DNA of 64,000 nucleotides from Mucilaginibacter saanensis (GTDB lineage Bacteria > Bacteroidota > Bacteroidia > Sphingobacteriales > Sphingobacteriaceae). Position numbers and translations under genes: made by a program. The DNA lies in the NCBI RefSeq assembly GCF_014200575.1, contig NZ_JACHBZ010000002.1, positions 728,961 through 792,960 of the forward strand. The letters are read 5' to 3'. Shown one piece after another: positions 8,201 to 16,323 of the stretch (position 1 is its first letter; each line of letters starts with the position of its first letter). The notes below the pieces were generated by a model, which was given only the letters and a program-made list of their open reading frames with translations, made no database searches and was not told the DNA's origin.

Positions 8201-10446
8201 CATTATGGCCAAAGGAGTTTGAAGAGGTTGCCAAAGGCCGTTTTCGTCAGTTGCCACCGGGTGGTATAGCCAATATTAACCCTCAACAGCATATTGAAAA
8301 ATATGAACCCTTTATTGCAGGGAGTGATATGTACCAGTTTTTTAATAGTATTTATTATAAGTATGGGCCCGCATTTCAGGGTTTGGAACGGGTTTACAAA
8401 AACGAAAATGAAGCATTTTGCGAAATAACTGTACCACAAGAGTATTGTACAGATAATTACCGGTATCACCCCGCAGCGCTTGATATTGCGTTTCATGCAA
8501 TGTTAACCCTGAAACATAAAAAAGGACAGAACGATGCCGGCTTTGAAATACCCGAAGGTATTGACCAAATAAGGATTTTTAAACAACCAGAACCCAAAAT
8601 GCTGGTGCATGCCCGGTTGACGGAAACAACGGAATCAGGTAGCAAAACCGATCTTTACCTGTATAATGTATCAGGCGACCCCATAGGGGTAATATCGGGG
8701 TTCAGAACCAGTAGCTTAAACGCGGGCAGTAAAAAACAGCTTGGCGCTATACAGTCGCCGCAATCTTTAGTTATCCCTGGCTGGGAGGAGTTTGCGATGG
8801 AAACATCGGCAGCCACCAATAATAAACAATTTGTTATTTTATCTGACAAGCACCCCATTGCCGAAAAATTAGCGTTATCCCTGCAAATGGCCGGGCACAA
8901 GGTAACATCAGCCAACTCTGCATTTTTTGGTATTGATGACGAGGATATCGTAATCAACGAGTTGAGTAATTTATTAAGCAGCTTAGACCCGGAAACAGAA
9001 ATAATCAATTGCCTCTCCTTGGGTGCGAATAGCTTTGACGGCAGCATATTGTACGTGATTAAACCGCTTATATACCTGGCAAAAACTATCAAGCAAACAG
9101 GCTTTACCGGTAAATTATGGTCAGTGTCGCAGCAATCACAGCAGGTAGAGGGTTTTTTACATGATGTTAATGTTTTTCAGGCTGCGCTTTGGGGTATAAA
9201 CAACGTGTTCGGGCATCAGGAATTTAGGGATAACTATAAAGGAATAATTGATGTAAATGGTATAGAAGATGTGAATACCCTGACTTATATTTTATCTGCC
9301 GCTTCTTTACCCGAAAACCAAATAGCTATAAGAGGTGGAAGTGCTTTTTGTAAACGGCTTAATCCTTATCCCGTTACAACCGCGGAAGCGGCCCTCGTTT
9401 CATTTGATGCACAGGCAACTTATTTAATAACCGGTGCATTTGGCGCCATAGGTAAGGAGGTAACGCAATGGATGTTACGTACCGGAGCGCGTAATTTACT
9501 ATTAACAACCAGCAGGGACCTCAATGCTGATGCGGTATGGCTGCAAACACTTAGGGAGCAGGGAGCCAAAATAGAAGTGATACAGGTTGATTTTACTAAC
9601 CCAAAGTCAATTGTTAAGCTCAGGAGCGAGGTAGTTGACAGAAAAGTAAAAGGCCTTATTTATTGCGCCGGTATCAGCGATGATCAATTGCTTGAAAGAA
9701 TTGACGATGCCACGTTAAGGAAAGTTCTAAGTGCTAAAATTCAGGGCGCTTATAACCTTCATGAGGCCCTTTCAGATGTACCGCTGGAGCATTTTGTTTT
9801 ATTTTCATCAGTGGGTAGCTTATTGCCAAACCGCGGCCTGGGTAGTTATGCTGCTGCCAATGCTGCTTTGGATGCACTGGCGCAGAAAAGAAAGTTTATG
9901 GGCTTGCCCGCCTTAAGCATCAACTGGGGGCCCTGGTCAATCGGGATGTTTCAGAAAACAGACTTTGAACGTGTGTTTTCCTTAATGGGTATTAACAGCT
10001 TAAGTGCTGAGCAGGGTATCAGGTTCCTGGAATCTGTTTTTTACTCAAACCAGGTGCAGGTGCTTATACAGCTTGCCGATTGGCCCAAACTTTTATCCTC
10101 ATCACTGGCCGATAATAATCTATTTTCAAATTATCAGCATTTGCTAAAAGGTGACGCATCTGTAAACAAAGCTATGCCTGATATTAATACGGTAGAGGGA
10201 GATATGATTACTGAATTATCCGTATTACTCAATATGCAGGGATCTGAAATTGAACTGGATAAATCCATAGCTGATTATGACATGGAATCTATTTCAGTTA
10301 TGGTGCTCAGTGATATTATTGATAAACAATGGGGGGTTGCTATCTCGGTAGATGAACTGTGGCGCATCAATAGCTTTGCCGATCTGATTGCAAAAATAAC
10401 GATAGCAATATCTGGCCGTTACCGCGAAAATCAGTTGGTTAATTGA
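5230..10446 (+). CDS. Single-module type I polyketide synthase (KS-AT-DH-KR-ACP)
   Basis: 1738 residues. Ketosynthase: PIAIVGMGCRFPGG at the N-terminus, Cys179 in DTACSAS, His314 in HGTGT, His354 in SNIGHTES. Acyltransferase: Ser625 in GYSAGE, with a divergent entry motif FPGIGR where FPGQG is usual. Dehydratase: His921 in a HxxxGxxxxP motif and Asp1085 in ALDIAFH. Ketoreductase: TGAFGAIG near 1402, with SSVGS and SYAAAN active-site motifs. Acyl carrier: Ser1687 in DMESI. There is no enoylreductase, methyltransferase, thioesterase or condensation domain. The layout equals that of partially reducing iterative synthases. Release of the product and activation of the ACP must come from elsewhere. 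It follows the pentapeptide gene with no terminator between, so it probably shares its transcript. Product unknown. Confidence 0.95.
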   Translation: MIQENTYSPIAIVGMGCRFPGGTNTPEQYWKLLMSGLDAIEDIPQDRWSQDYFYSDDRAQPGSLISQQGGFIKDVAGFDNSFFGFSNLEAANMDPQQRQLLQVSWEAMEQGQIPCDQWAGKQVGVFMGCFSVDYHLMQFTDPMEMGAFAATGIMNTMLSNRISYAFDFKGPSMSIDTACSASLTAVHQACCSLQNGESEMALAGGSMLMLIPDYHIAETKTGILSKDARCKSFSAAANGYVRSEGIGVVVLKRLEDALAAGDHILGTIIGSSVNQDGRTNGITLPNPESQMAVMRNACKWAGINPGDVSYVEAHGTGTFSGDPIEAKAIGTVFCLEVEREKTLWIGSCKSNIGHTESASGVAGLIKTVLCLQHKQIPPNLHIEKLNPAIPFDHLRLKIPLAPENLETGDQPLIAGVNSFGFGGSNAHVLVREYQIAEIPVEQRPDVCDSFLLPLSAQSEKALKTMALDYAETAKKLNSYSTADLCYNAANRRSQLSKRKVFLAKNKEGLIDQLLRFGNEPVAGWPLQSGIKRITWVFPGIGRLFYGISNGLIQNEPVFREMYAQCDRLYAALCGFSLLKVLQQSSPDDTITDPAISQPAQFFHQVSLAALWRARGIKPHTIVGYSAGELAAFYEAGAYTLDECLEFIFMRIKLLIKLQGTGAMLAVNASEAVITPLLQPYSGEVVIAAYNSAVHLTLSGNKAAITAIMQDLEQANITCSLLWEEIAYHHTKLLDDADLSTQHYVAVPQVRKPQILLYSTATAGLITPETFLPDHWVKNISEPVYFKQVIDKIMAAGACHFMELSGKPMLIPYLYTITGTQKAAILNPLSVLPGIPEDRQILAKIFEAGYHVNWSTVYPKGNRMELPLYSWQNEKLWQEPEKSKRRRLRPAEHSLLGSLTDGQDNQWETIFSVEKMPWLLDHNIMGDCLLPGATYIDMALAALHQKAGKGRSFVIEDLRFIKAVRIPKKAVFFVRFSLDEQARSFSISVTKSLWPKEFEEVAKGRFRQLPPGGIANINPQQHIEKYEPFIAGSDMYQFFNSIYYKYGPAFQGLERVYKNENEAFCEITVPQEYCTDNYRYHPAALDIAFHAMLTLKHKKGQNDAGFEIPEGIDQIRIFKQPEPKMLVHARLTETTESGSKTDLYLYNVSGDPIGVISGFRTSSLNAGSKKQLGAIQSPQSLVIPGWEEFAMETSAATNNKQFVILSDKHPIAEKLALSLQMAGHKVTSANSAFFGIDDEDIVINELSNLLSSLDPETEIINCLSLGANSFDGSILYVIKPLIYLAKTIKQTGFTGKLWSVSQQSQQVEGFLHDVNVFQAALWGINNVFGHQEFRDNYKGIIDVNGIEDVNTLTYILSAASLPENQIAIRGGSAFCKRLNPYPVTTAEAALVSFDAQATYLITGAFGAIGKEVTQWMLRTGARNLLLTTSRDLNADAVWLQTLREQGAKIEVIQVDFTNPKSIVKLRSEVVDRKVKGLIYCAGISDDQLLERIDDATLRKVLSAKIQGAYNLHEALSDVPLEHFVLFSSVGSLLPNRGLGSYAAANAALDALAQKRKFMGLPALSINWGPWSIGMFQKTDFERVFSLMGINSLSAEQGIRFLESVFYSNQVQVLIQLADWPKLLSSSLADNNLFSNYQHLLKGDASVNKAMPDINTVEGDMITELSVLLNMQGSEIELDKSIADYDMESISVMVLSDIIDKQWGVAISVDELWRINSFADLIAKITIAISGRYRENQLVN

Positions 10447-10529
10447 GGTATATCCGGGTAAAAATAAAGAACAATTCTACAGTTGCTTTGTACTATAAAC
10501 ATAGATGTTTAACAATTAAGTAAAAAGCT

Positions 10530-10886
10530 ATGACCCGTACAGTAAGCTACAGCATAAAAAAGGATACAGGCTCAATAATAAATATCATTATTGAGCCTGT
10601 ATTAACTCAATCAGACCACGGTACATTGAGTTTTACCGGCGTTTATACGCTTTATAAAGACACTGATAAAAAAGATAAAGACTTGCTGGATATTCAGGAA
10701 ATTGCTCCTGAAATTGGAGAAAGTAAGCCTTTGCTTGACGATAAAAATAACCCTGATTTCGCAGGGCAGTTAACACTTAATACTGCAGGTTCTGAATGGA
10801 TCTATACCAGCGGCGATAAAGGCGTGGTATTATCAGTAAATGAACAAAAGCAGATCATCGCTTTTATTGAGACCGATCATCAATAA
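10530..10886 (+). CDS. Small unknown protein downstream of the PKS
   Basis: 118 residues, beta-rich, no signal peptide or membrane segment. The C-terminal part (FAGQLTLNTAGSEWIYTSGD) resembles the FAGKW start of the pentapeptide protein only in overall style. Codons 12-25 contain a 16-bp perfect inverted repeat, described separately, which would fold into a strong mRNA hairpin just after the start. The ATG lies 83 nt after the PKS stop. I recognise no family. It may be the last gene of the cluster; a product-handling or regulatory role is guesswork. Confidence 0.7.
   Translation: MTRTVSYSIKKDTGSIINIIIEPVLTQSDHGTLSFTGVYTLYKDTDKKDKDLLDIQEIAPEIGESKPLLDDKNNPDFAGQLTLNTAGSEWIYTSGDKGVVLSVNEQKQIIAFIETDHQ
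10564..10602 (+). repeat. 16-bp perfect inverted repeat inside a coding region
   Basis: ATACAGGCTCAATAAT and its exact complement are separated by 7 nt (AAATATC). It begins 34 nt after the start codon of the small gene behind the PKS. No T-run follows, so it is not a standard terminator. It could attenuate translation or mark an RNA processing site. Confidence 0.8.
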
Positions 10887-10970
10887 AATTGAACCAGCCC
10901 GGTAGGATTGTCCTGTAAAAAGTATTTAAACATATAGGATCACTACTGACATAGGGCTGTCACTACCCAT

Positions 10971-11009
10971 GCTTTACTTTGTTCTATAATCACAAAAACA
11001 AAGTAAAGC
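10971..11009. promoter_or_regulatory. 13-bp inverted repeat immediately upstream of the DinB-like gene
   Basis: GCTTTACTTTGTT and its exact complement AACAAAGTAAAGC flank a 13-nt spacer and end one base before the ATG at 11011. A second smaller pair, TGACA/TGTCA, sits just upstream. In RNA it would hide the translation start; in DNA it could be an operator. A near-consensus -7 element (TACTTTG) lies in the left arm, so the operator reading is plausible. Confidence 0.6.
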
Positions 11010-11010
11010 C

Positions 11011-11523
11011 ATGGAAACAACTTCAATTCATCAACAGGTAAACCCAATTATTACGCCGCAGACTTTAGCAGATCATTGGCAGGGACACCGTCGTTTAACA
11101 CGTAAAACTATCGAAGCCTTTCCCGACGATAAATTATTTACTTATTCTATAGGTGGCATGCGCTCTTTTGCAGAAATGACCATGGAAATCATGGATATCA
11201 GCAAAGAGGGTATCAAAGGGGCAATCAGCGGCGAATGGAAAAACGTAACGGAGTTAGGTTATCATTCTGGTGCATCAGCACTCAAAACAAAGGACTGTAT
11301 TTTGCAGCAATGGGATGAAATAACAGAACAAATTGATTTGTGCTGGCCGCATATTTCGCTTCAACGGTTTCAGGAAACCGATCTGGCTTTTGGTGCCTTT
11401 GAAGGCAAAATTATTGATCTCCTTATTTACTTTATAGATAACGAAATACACCATCGCGCACAAGGTTTTGTGTACCTGCGTTCATTGAATATTGAACCGC
11501 CGGCGTTTTGGAACAGGTCATAA
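11011..11523 (+). CDS. DinB-like four-helix-bundle protein
   Basis: 170 residues. The C-terminal signature DNEIHHRAQGFVYLRSL followed by PPAFW is typical of DinB/DUF664-like proteins, which are four-helix bundles with a histidine metal site. The tandem His in EIHHR and His23 in DHWQGHR are candidate ligands. Relatives include thiol transferases and uncharacterised stress proteins; the substrate here cannot be named. It is a single gene with its own inverted-repeat leader and a terminator behind it. Confidence 0.85.
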   Translation: METTSIHQQVNPIITPQTLADHWQGHRRLTRKTIEAFPDDKLFTYSIGGMRSFAEMTMEIMDISKEGIKGAISGEWKNVTELGYHSGASALKTKDCILQQWDEITEQIDLCWPHISLQRFQETDLAFGAFEGKIIDLLIYFIDNEIHHRAQGFVYLRSLNIEPPAFWNRS

Positions 11524-11542
11524 ATCTATTTTATCCCCGTTG

Positions 11543-11573
11543 AGCAGAATCTTCTGAAGGAGGTTCTGCTTTT
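11543..11573 (+). terminator. Rho-independent terminator of the DinB-like gene
   Basis: A 10-bp stem (AGCAGAATCT with AGGTTCTGCT, one U-G pair) with an 8-nt loop is followed by TTTTGTTAT. It begins 20 nt after the stop codon. Confidence 0.85.
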
Positions 11574-11687
11574 GTTATATATTGACGAAGCCATTAAACC
11601 ATGAGCATATTTTCGGGTTCCCGAAGACAGGGTGTTCATTATTTTCCATAATTTTGATGGTTTACGCACTAAAATCAATCAAACGGT

Positions 11688-12149
11688 TTGTACTCAAAAG
11701 ATCAGGCATCACAGATCAGACAGGCTTTCTGGACTGCATTCGGGCAGTATATAGCACCGCAGTTATCAGCCGACGGTTTAAGAATAAACTGGATAAATTA
11801 TAAAACGGGCATAAAACACCTGAACTTTAAAATGCAGGCCGATAATCGCTCTGCCTACATTGCTATTGAAATAGCACATCCTGATACGGGTATGCAGGAA
11901 TTAATATTTGAACAATTTAAGGAACTGAAAACCATGCTGCATACTCAACTCAATGAGGAATGGGAATGGCAGCTGCATGTTACCGACGAAAATCATAAAA
12001 CCATTAGCCGTATCAGAAAGGTTTTACCCGGTACCAGTATTTCTAATAAGAGCGACTGGCCGGTTCTCATCTCATTTTTTAAACCCCGCATGATAGCTCT
12101 TGATGAATTTTGGAGCGTAGGTCAATATAGTTTTGAAGTGTTTAAATAA
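11688..12149 (+). CDS. DUF4268 domain protein (TTG start)
   Basis: 153 residues covering the whole DUF4268 domain: NWINYKTG, a central FKMQADNRSAYI strand, EEWEWQLHVTDE, and the C-terminal WPVLISFFKPRMIALDEFW. DUF4268 is usual in Bacteroidota as a stand-alone protein of this length and is elsewhere linked to nuclease-like proteins; its activity is not established. I chose the TTG at 11688 because the frame is closed by TAA at 11670 and no ATG or GTG lies between. It gives MYSKDQ, which is how I recall family members starting. A 222-nt frame overlapping it in another phase is spurious. Confidence 0.8.
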   Translation: MYSKDQASQIRQAFWTAFGQYIAPQLSADGLRINWINYKTGIKHLNFKMQADNRSAYIAIEIAHPDTGMQELIFEQFKELKTMLHTQLNEEWEWQLHVTDENHKTISRIRKVLPGTSISNKSDWPVLISFFKPRMIALDEFWSVGQYSFEVFK

Positions 12150-12298
12150 CAAGCATGCAGGTTTTAAGATGTGCCGCAATGTAAATTAAATGGCCTCTGT
12201 TGTCGATTAAATCGATATTTGTCAATAATCTGAAACGCGAATCCCCCTCACTTCTACATATCGTATCAATTAATCGTCAATTTAACGCTTTTAATAAA

Positions 12299-12366
12299 AA
12301 GTGGTTAGTTTTAAAAAAGAAAATGTAAATATTTACAACCATAATTTTCTATACGTATAACCACTT
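12299..12366. promoter_or_regulatory. Palindrome-rich leader of the DUF4965 gene
   Basis: Three nested symmetries occur in the 70 nt before the ATG at 12376. AAGTGGTTA/TAACCACTT forms an outer pair (12299-12307 and 12358-12366). GTAAATATTTAC at 12325-12336 and TATACGTATA at 12350-12359 are perfect palindromes. They suggest a dimeric repressor or activator site, or an mRNA stem that hides the start region. No consensus TAnnTTTG is visible. Confidence 0.45.
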
Positions 12367-12375
12367 ATAAAACAC

Positions 12376-14835
12376 ATGAAAAGGTTTCCAATGATTGTTG
12401 GCCTCGCGCTGGCAGGTTTTTTTGCCAGGGGACAGGCTACTAACGCGCCTGCTTATCCGCTTATTACACACAACCCTTATTTCAGTATCTGGTCGTTTTC
12501 TGACAACCTGAACGAGTCTACCACCCATCATTGGACAGGTAAAGATCAATCATTACTGGGTTTAATTAAAGTAGACGGCACTGTTTACCGTTTTATGGGT
12601 AAAGAGCCGGTTGAGTATAAAACAGTGTTGGCCGCCGCAAACGAAAAACCTTATACCTGCAAGTTTACCGAAACTGAACCGGCTAAAGACTGGGCAAGCT
12701 CCAAATTTGACGATAACAACTGGAAAATCGGTACTGCTCCTTTTAGTGACGATAAATTGGCCGCCAAAACTGTATGGACAAGTAAGAATATCTGGGTACG
12801 AAGAACCTTTACCATTAATGATATCAATTTTAATAAACTGGCGCTCACACTGCACCATGATGATGACGTAGTAGTTTATCTTAACGGTGAGAAAATAGCT
12901 GAACAAAGTGGCGCAAATGGCGATCTGCAATATTTCCCGCTTAGTGAGGTTGCCGTCGGTAAATTAAAAAAAGGAGAAAATATTTTAGCATTGCATTGCA
13001 CCAACACCGGCGGCGGCGCATGGCTTGACGCAGGTTTTGCTGACGAATTAAAACCCACAGATCATGCTGCTTTAGAAATTGCCAGGCAAACAGGGGTAAC
13101 GGTTAATGCAACCCAAACTATCTATAATTTCAAATGTGGTAAGGCCGATCTGCAACTTACCTTCACTTCGCCTTTACTGATGAATAACCTGAGCATTTTA
13201 TCAAGGCCGGTATCATACATCAGCTATAAGGTTAAATCAAATGACGATAAACCGCACCAAGTAAAAGTATATTTAAGTGCATCGGCAGATATTGCCCGTA
13301 ATACTCCGCAGCAGCCGGTTACTACCAAACAATACGAAGCTGGCAATTTATCAATTTTAAAAGCCGGGACAGTTGAGCAGCCTGTTTTACAGAAAAAAGG
13401 GGATGACCTGCGTATAGACTGGGGATATATGTATGTAGCAGTACCTAAAACCGCCAATGCTACGCAATATGTAAGTTCTGGTAAAGAAGCTGTTAATTCT
13501 TTTTTCAGCGGAAGCAGCAAATCAACAGCATCAACCGGAACCAATTTAGTTTTAAATACCGTAATACCTTTTGGTGCAGTTGGCAAAGCCACAGTTGAAA
13601 AATTTGTAGAGCTGGGTTATGACGATATTACCCCGGTACAATATTTCCATACTAATTTAAATCCATGGTGGAAAACCGCGAAAACCAAAACTATTGAGCA
13701 GGTATTGGCCAATGCAGCTGTGGAATATCCGGCTGTATTAAAAAAATGTGCTGCTTTTAATACATCCATGTATAGCGATGCCCAAAAGGCAGGTGGCGAC
13801 AAATATGCAAAACTATGCGTACTGGCTTACCGTCAAAGCATTTCTGCCCACATGTTGGTAAAAAGTCCAAAGGGCGAAACCTTATTTCTTTCAAAAGAGA
13901 ACTTTAGCAACGGCTCCATCAATACCGTTGACGTTACTTATCCATCGGCTCCGCTCTACCTGCTTTATAAGCCCGAGCTGCTTAAAGGTATGTTAAATGG
14001 CATTTTCTATTTTAGCGAAAGCGGAAAATTTGCTCATAATTTTGCGGCGCACGATCTGGGTACTTATCCGCTGGCCAACGGACAAACTTATGGCGAGGGT
14101 ATGCCGGTAGAAGAATCAGGCAACATGCTGATCCTGACTACAGCCATTGTTAAAGCCGACGGCAATGCGTCTTATGCAAAAAAACACTGGAAAACATTAA
14201 CTATCTGGACTAATTATTTAACTAAAGAGGGGCTGGATCCAGCGAACCAATTATGTACAGATGATTTTGCCGGTCACCTTGCCCGCAATGCAAACTTATC
14301 AGCAAAAGCCATTGTTGGCATTGGTTGCTACGCACATTTAGCCGACTTATTGGGTCACAAAGCAGTAGCTGCAAAATATAGGGCTATAGCCAAAGAAATG
14401 GTTACCAAATGGATGCAAATGGCTGATGCCGGCGATCATTATTCACTGGTTTTTGATAAAAAAGAAACCTGGAGCCAGAAGTATAACATTGTTTGGGATA
14501 AAATATTAGGGTTAAAATTGTTTCCTCAATCTGTTTATGACCGTGAAATTAAATATTACTTAACCAAACAAAATGAATTTGGCTTGCCACTGGATAGCCG
14601 CAAAACCTATACTAAAAGCGACTGGATCATCTGGACAGCCACAATGGCCAGCAGCAGAAGCGATTTTGAAGCCCTGGTAAACCCGGTTTATAAATATGCC
14701 ACCGAAACACCTACCCATGTGCCATTGAGCGACTGGCATGAAACCACCAACGGTAAAAAGGTAGGTTTCCAGGCGCGTAGCGTAGTAGGAGGGTATTTCA
14801 TAAAAATACTTCAACAAAAATGGAGCGGTAAGTAA
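12376..14835 (+). CDS. Secreted DUF4964/DUF5127/DUF4965/DUF1793 protein (glutaminase A-like)
   Basis: 819 residues with an N-terminal signal peptide (MKRFPMIVGLALAGFFARGQA). It begins with the DUF4964-type NPYFSIWSFSD segment and then carries an inserted jelly-roll of about 130 residues (FDDNNWKIGTAPF, IWVRRTF, HHDDDVVVYLNGEKI). After that come the DUF5127 and DUF4965 regions (GWxY-like DWGYMYVAVP; AYRQSISAHMLVKSPKGETLFLS) and an alpha-helical C-terminal domain with LPLDSRKTYTKSDWIIW. The combination is that of the glutaminase A/GH-like (alpha/alpha)6 barrel family common in Bacteroidota. The fungal relative GtaA hydrolyses glutamine; many bacterial members are untested and may act on carbohydrates. 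Single gene, followed by a strong palindrome. Confidence 0.9.
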   Translation: MKRFPMIVGLALAGFFARGQATNAPAYPLITHNPYFSIWSFSDNLNESTTHHWTGKDQSLLGLIKVDGTVYRFMGKEPVEYKTVLAAANEKPYTCKFTETEPAKDWASSKFDDNNWKIGTAPFSDDKLAAKTVWTSKNIWVRRTFTINDINFNKLALTLHHDDDVVVYLNGEKIAEQSGANGDLQYFPLSEVAVGKLKKGENILALHCTNTGGGAWLDAGFADELKPTDHAALEIARQTGVTVNATQTIYNFKCGKADLQLTFTSPLLMNNLSILSRPVSYISYKVKSNDDKPHQVKVYLSASADIARNTPQQPVTTKQYEAGNLSILKAGTVEQPVLQKKGDDLRIDWGYMYVAVPKTANATQYVSSGKEAVNSFFSGSSKSTASTGTNLVLNTVIPFGAVGKATVEKFVELGYDDITPVQYFHTNLNPWWKTAKTKTIEQVLANAAVEYPAVLKKCAAFNTSMYSDAQKAGGDKYAKLCVLAYRQSISAHMLVKSPKGETLFLSKENFSNGSINTVDVTYPSAPLYLLYKPELLKGMLNGIFYFSESGKFAHNFAAHDLGTYPLANGQTYGEGMPVEESGNMLILTTAIVKADGNASYAKKHWKTLTIWTNYLTKEGLDPANQLCTDDFAGHLARNANLSAKAIVGIGCYAHLADLLGHKAVAAKYRAIAKEMVTKWMQMADAGDHYSLVFDKKETWSQKYNIVWDKILGLKLFPQSVYDREIKYYLTKQNEFGLPLDSRKTYTKSDWIIWTATMASSRSDFEALVNPVYKYATETPTHVPLSDWHETTNGKKVGFQARSVVGGYFIKILQQKWSGK

Positions 14836-14875
14836 CTACCAGCATCACGAGATAAAAATCACAAGAACAGACTGA

Positions 14876-14915
14876 AAAACGCGTCATTGCGAGATACGAA
14901 GCAATGACGCGTTTT
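14876..14915. terminator. 15-bp perfect palindrome, terminator-like, possible dispersed repeat
   Basis: AAAACGCGTCATTGC and its exact complement are separated by GAGATACGAA. The right arm ends in GTTTTAAT, so it can terminate transcription from the DUF4965 gene. The CGTCATTGCGAG...CGAAGCAATGACG core looks like dispersed palindromes in Sphingobacteriaceae genomes; that comparison is from memory. Confidence 0.75.
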
Positions 14916-14990
14916 AATATTACCTGATAAAAAAACACCCAGTTCTAATTCTTTTCCAAAACTCCAAAATTTGTATACTTTTATTGTTCA

Positions 14991-16310
14991 ATGGAAACCA
15001 AAAACAATAAGAGAACCATCAGGGCCTGGGCTATGTTTGATTGGGCCAACTCGGCCTATAACCTGGTCATCACTTCTACCATTTTTCCTGCTTACTATGT
15101 AGCTATTACCTCTAATGCTAAAAATGGCGATAAGGTAATGTTTTTTGGAAAAAGCTTTATCAATACTGCATTATCCAACTATGCTCTGGCAGCAGCTTAT
15201 ATGATCATGGTTTTGCTATTGCCCATACTATCCTCCATTGCCGACTACCGCGGAAATAAGAAAATATTTATGCAGTTTTTTACCTGGCTGGGTTCACTGT
15301 CATGTGCCGGACTGTTCTTTTTCGGGCCCGACAACGTGGAATTTGGTATCATTTGCTTTGCCCTGGCAGCCATCGGGTACAGCGGTGGCTTTGTCTTTTA
15401 CAATTCGTACCTACCCGAAATTGCTACTATTGATATGCAGGATAGTGTGAGTGCCAAAGGCTTTACCTATGGCTATATTGGCAGTGTTATTTTACAGGTT
15501 ATCTGCCTGGTATTTGTATTGTCGCCAAAAACGTTTGGGTTAACAGGAGGCAAGGCAGCACAGCTATCATTTTTACTGGTTGGCATCTGGTGGATCAGTT
15601 TTGCCTATATACCATTCTTGATATTGCCCAAAGGCAGTCCGAATGCGCAAAGTCATCATCATAACATTATCAAGGGTGGCTTTATTGAGTTGGGTAATGT
15701 TTGGGCCAAGGTTAAAACTATGCCCTTGTTAAAGAGGTTTCTGCCCGCATTTTTCTTTTACTCCATGGGCGTACAAACCATTATGCTGGTAGCTGCGGGG
15801 TTTGGCGCAAAAGTGCTCAAAATGGAAACAAGCGGGCTAATAGAAATCATTCTGATTATACAATTGGTAGCTATAGGCGGCGCTACGTTAATGTCACGAC
15901 TGTCGGCTATTTATGGCAACGTAAAAGTATTGCTCATGGTAGTAATAATATGGATAGGGGCCTGTATAGCAGCTTATTTTATAACAACCGTTCCGCAGTT
16001 TTATGTACTGGCTGTGGTGGTTGGTTTAATTATGGGTGGTATACAGTCGCTTTCAAGATCCACTTATTCCAAGTATTTACCTGAAAACATTTCGGATACT
16101 GCATCGTTCTTTAGCTTTTATGATGTTACCGAAAAACTGGCCATAGTAGGCGGTATGTTTAGCTTCGCCTTTATTGAAGAATTAACGGGCAGTATGCGCA
16201 ATTCGGCCCTGGCGTTATGTGTTTTCTTTATTGTTGGATTAATATTATTGTTTTCTTTGCTTTCGGCCGAACAAAAGGTTAAGAAAAATACGGAATTTAG
16301 CGCTGTATAA
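14991..16310 (+). CDS. UMF1-family MFS transporter
   Basis: 439 residues, about 12 hydrophobic segments. The N-terminal WAMFDWANSAYNLVI motif is the hallmark of the UMF1/Atg22-like branch of the major facilitator superfamily, and the GGIQSLSRSTYSKYLP motif in the second half fits too. Members are proposed effluxers of amino acids or other small solutes; the substrate cannot be read from sequence. The LutA-like gene starts 13 nt after its stop, which suggests co-transcription. Confidence 0.92.
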   Translation: METKNNKRTIRAWAMFDWANSAYNLVITSTIFPAYYVAITSNAKNGDKVMFFGKSFINTALSNYALAAAYMIMVLLLPILSSIADYRGNKKIFMQFFTWLGSLSCAGLFFFGPDNVEFGIICFALAAIGYSGGFVFYNSYLPEIATIDMQDSVSAKGFTYGYIGSVILQVICLVFVLSPKTFGLTGGKAAQLSFLLVGIWWISFAYIPFLILPKGSPNAQSHHHNIIKGGFIELGNVWAKVKTMPLLKRFLPAFFFYSMGVQTIMLVAAGFGAKVLKMETSGLIEIILIIQLVAIGGATLMSRLSAIYGNVKVLLMVVIIWIGACIAAYFITTVPQFYVLAVVVGLIMGGIQSLSRSTYSKYLPENISDTASFFSFYDVTEKLAIVGGMFSFAFIEELTGSMRNSALALCVFFIVGLILLFSLLSAEQKVKKNTEFSAV

Positions 16311-16323
16311 TTTTGTGTAAGAG

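Noticed and set aside
11582..11803. 73-residue open frame before the DUF4268 gene
   Set aside because: It overlaps the DUF4268 gene in another frame and shows no recognisable protein features.
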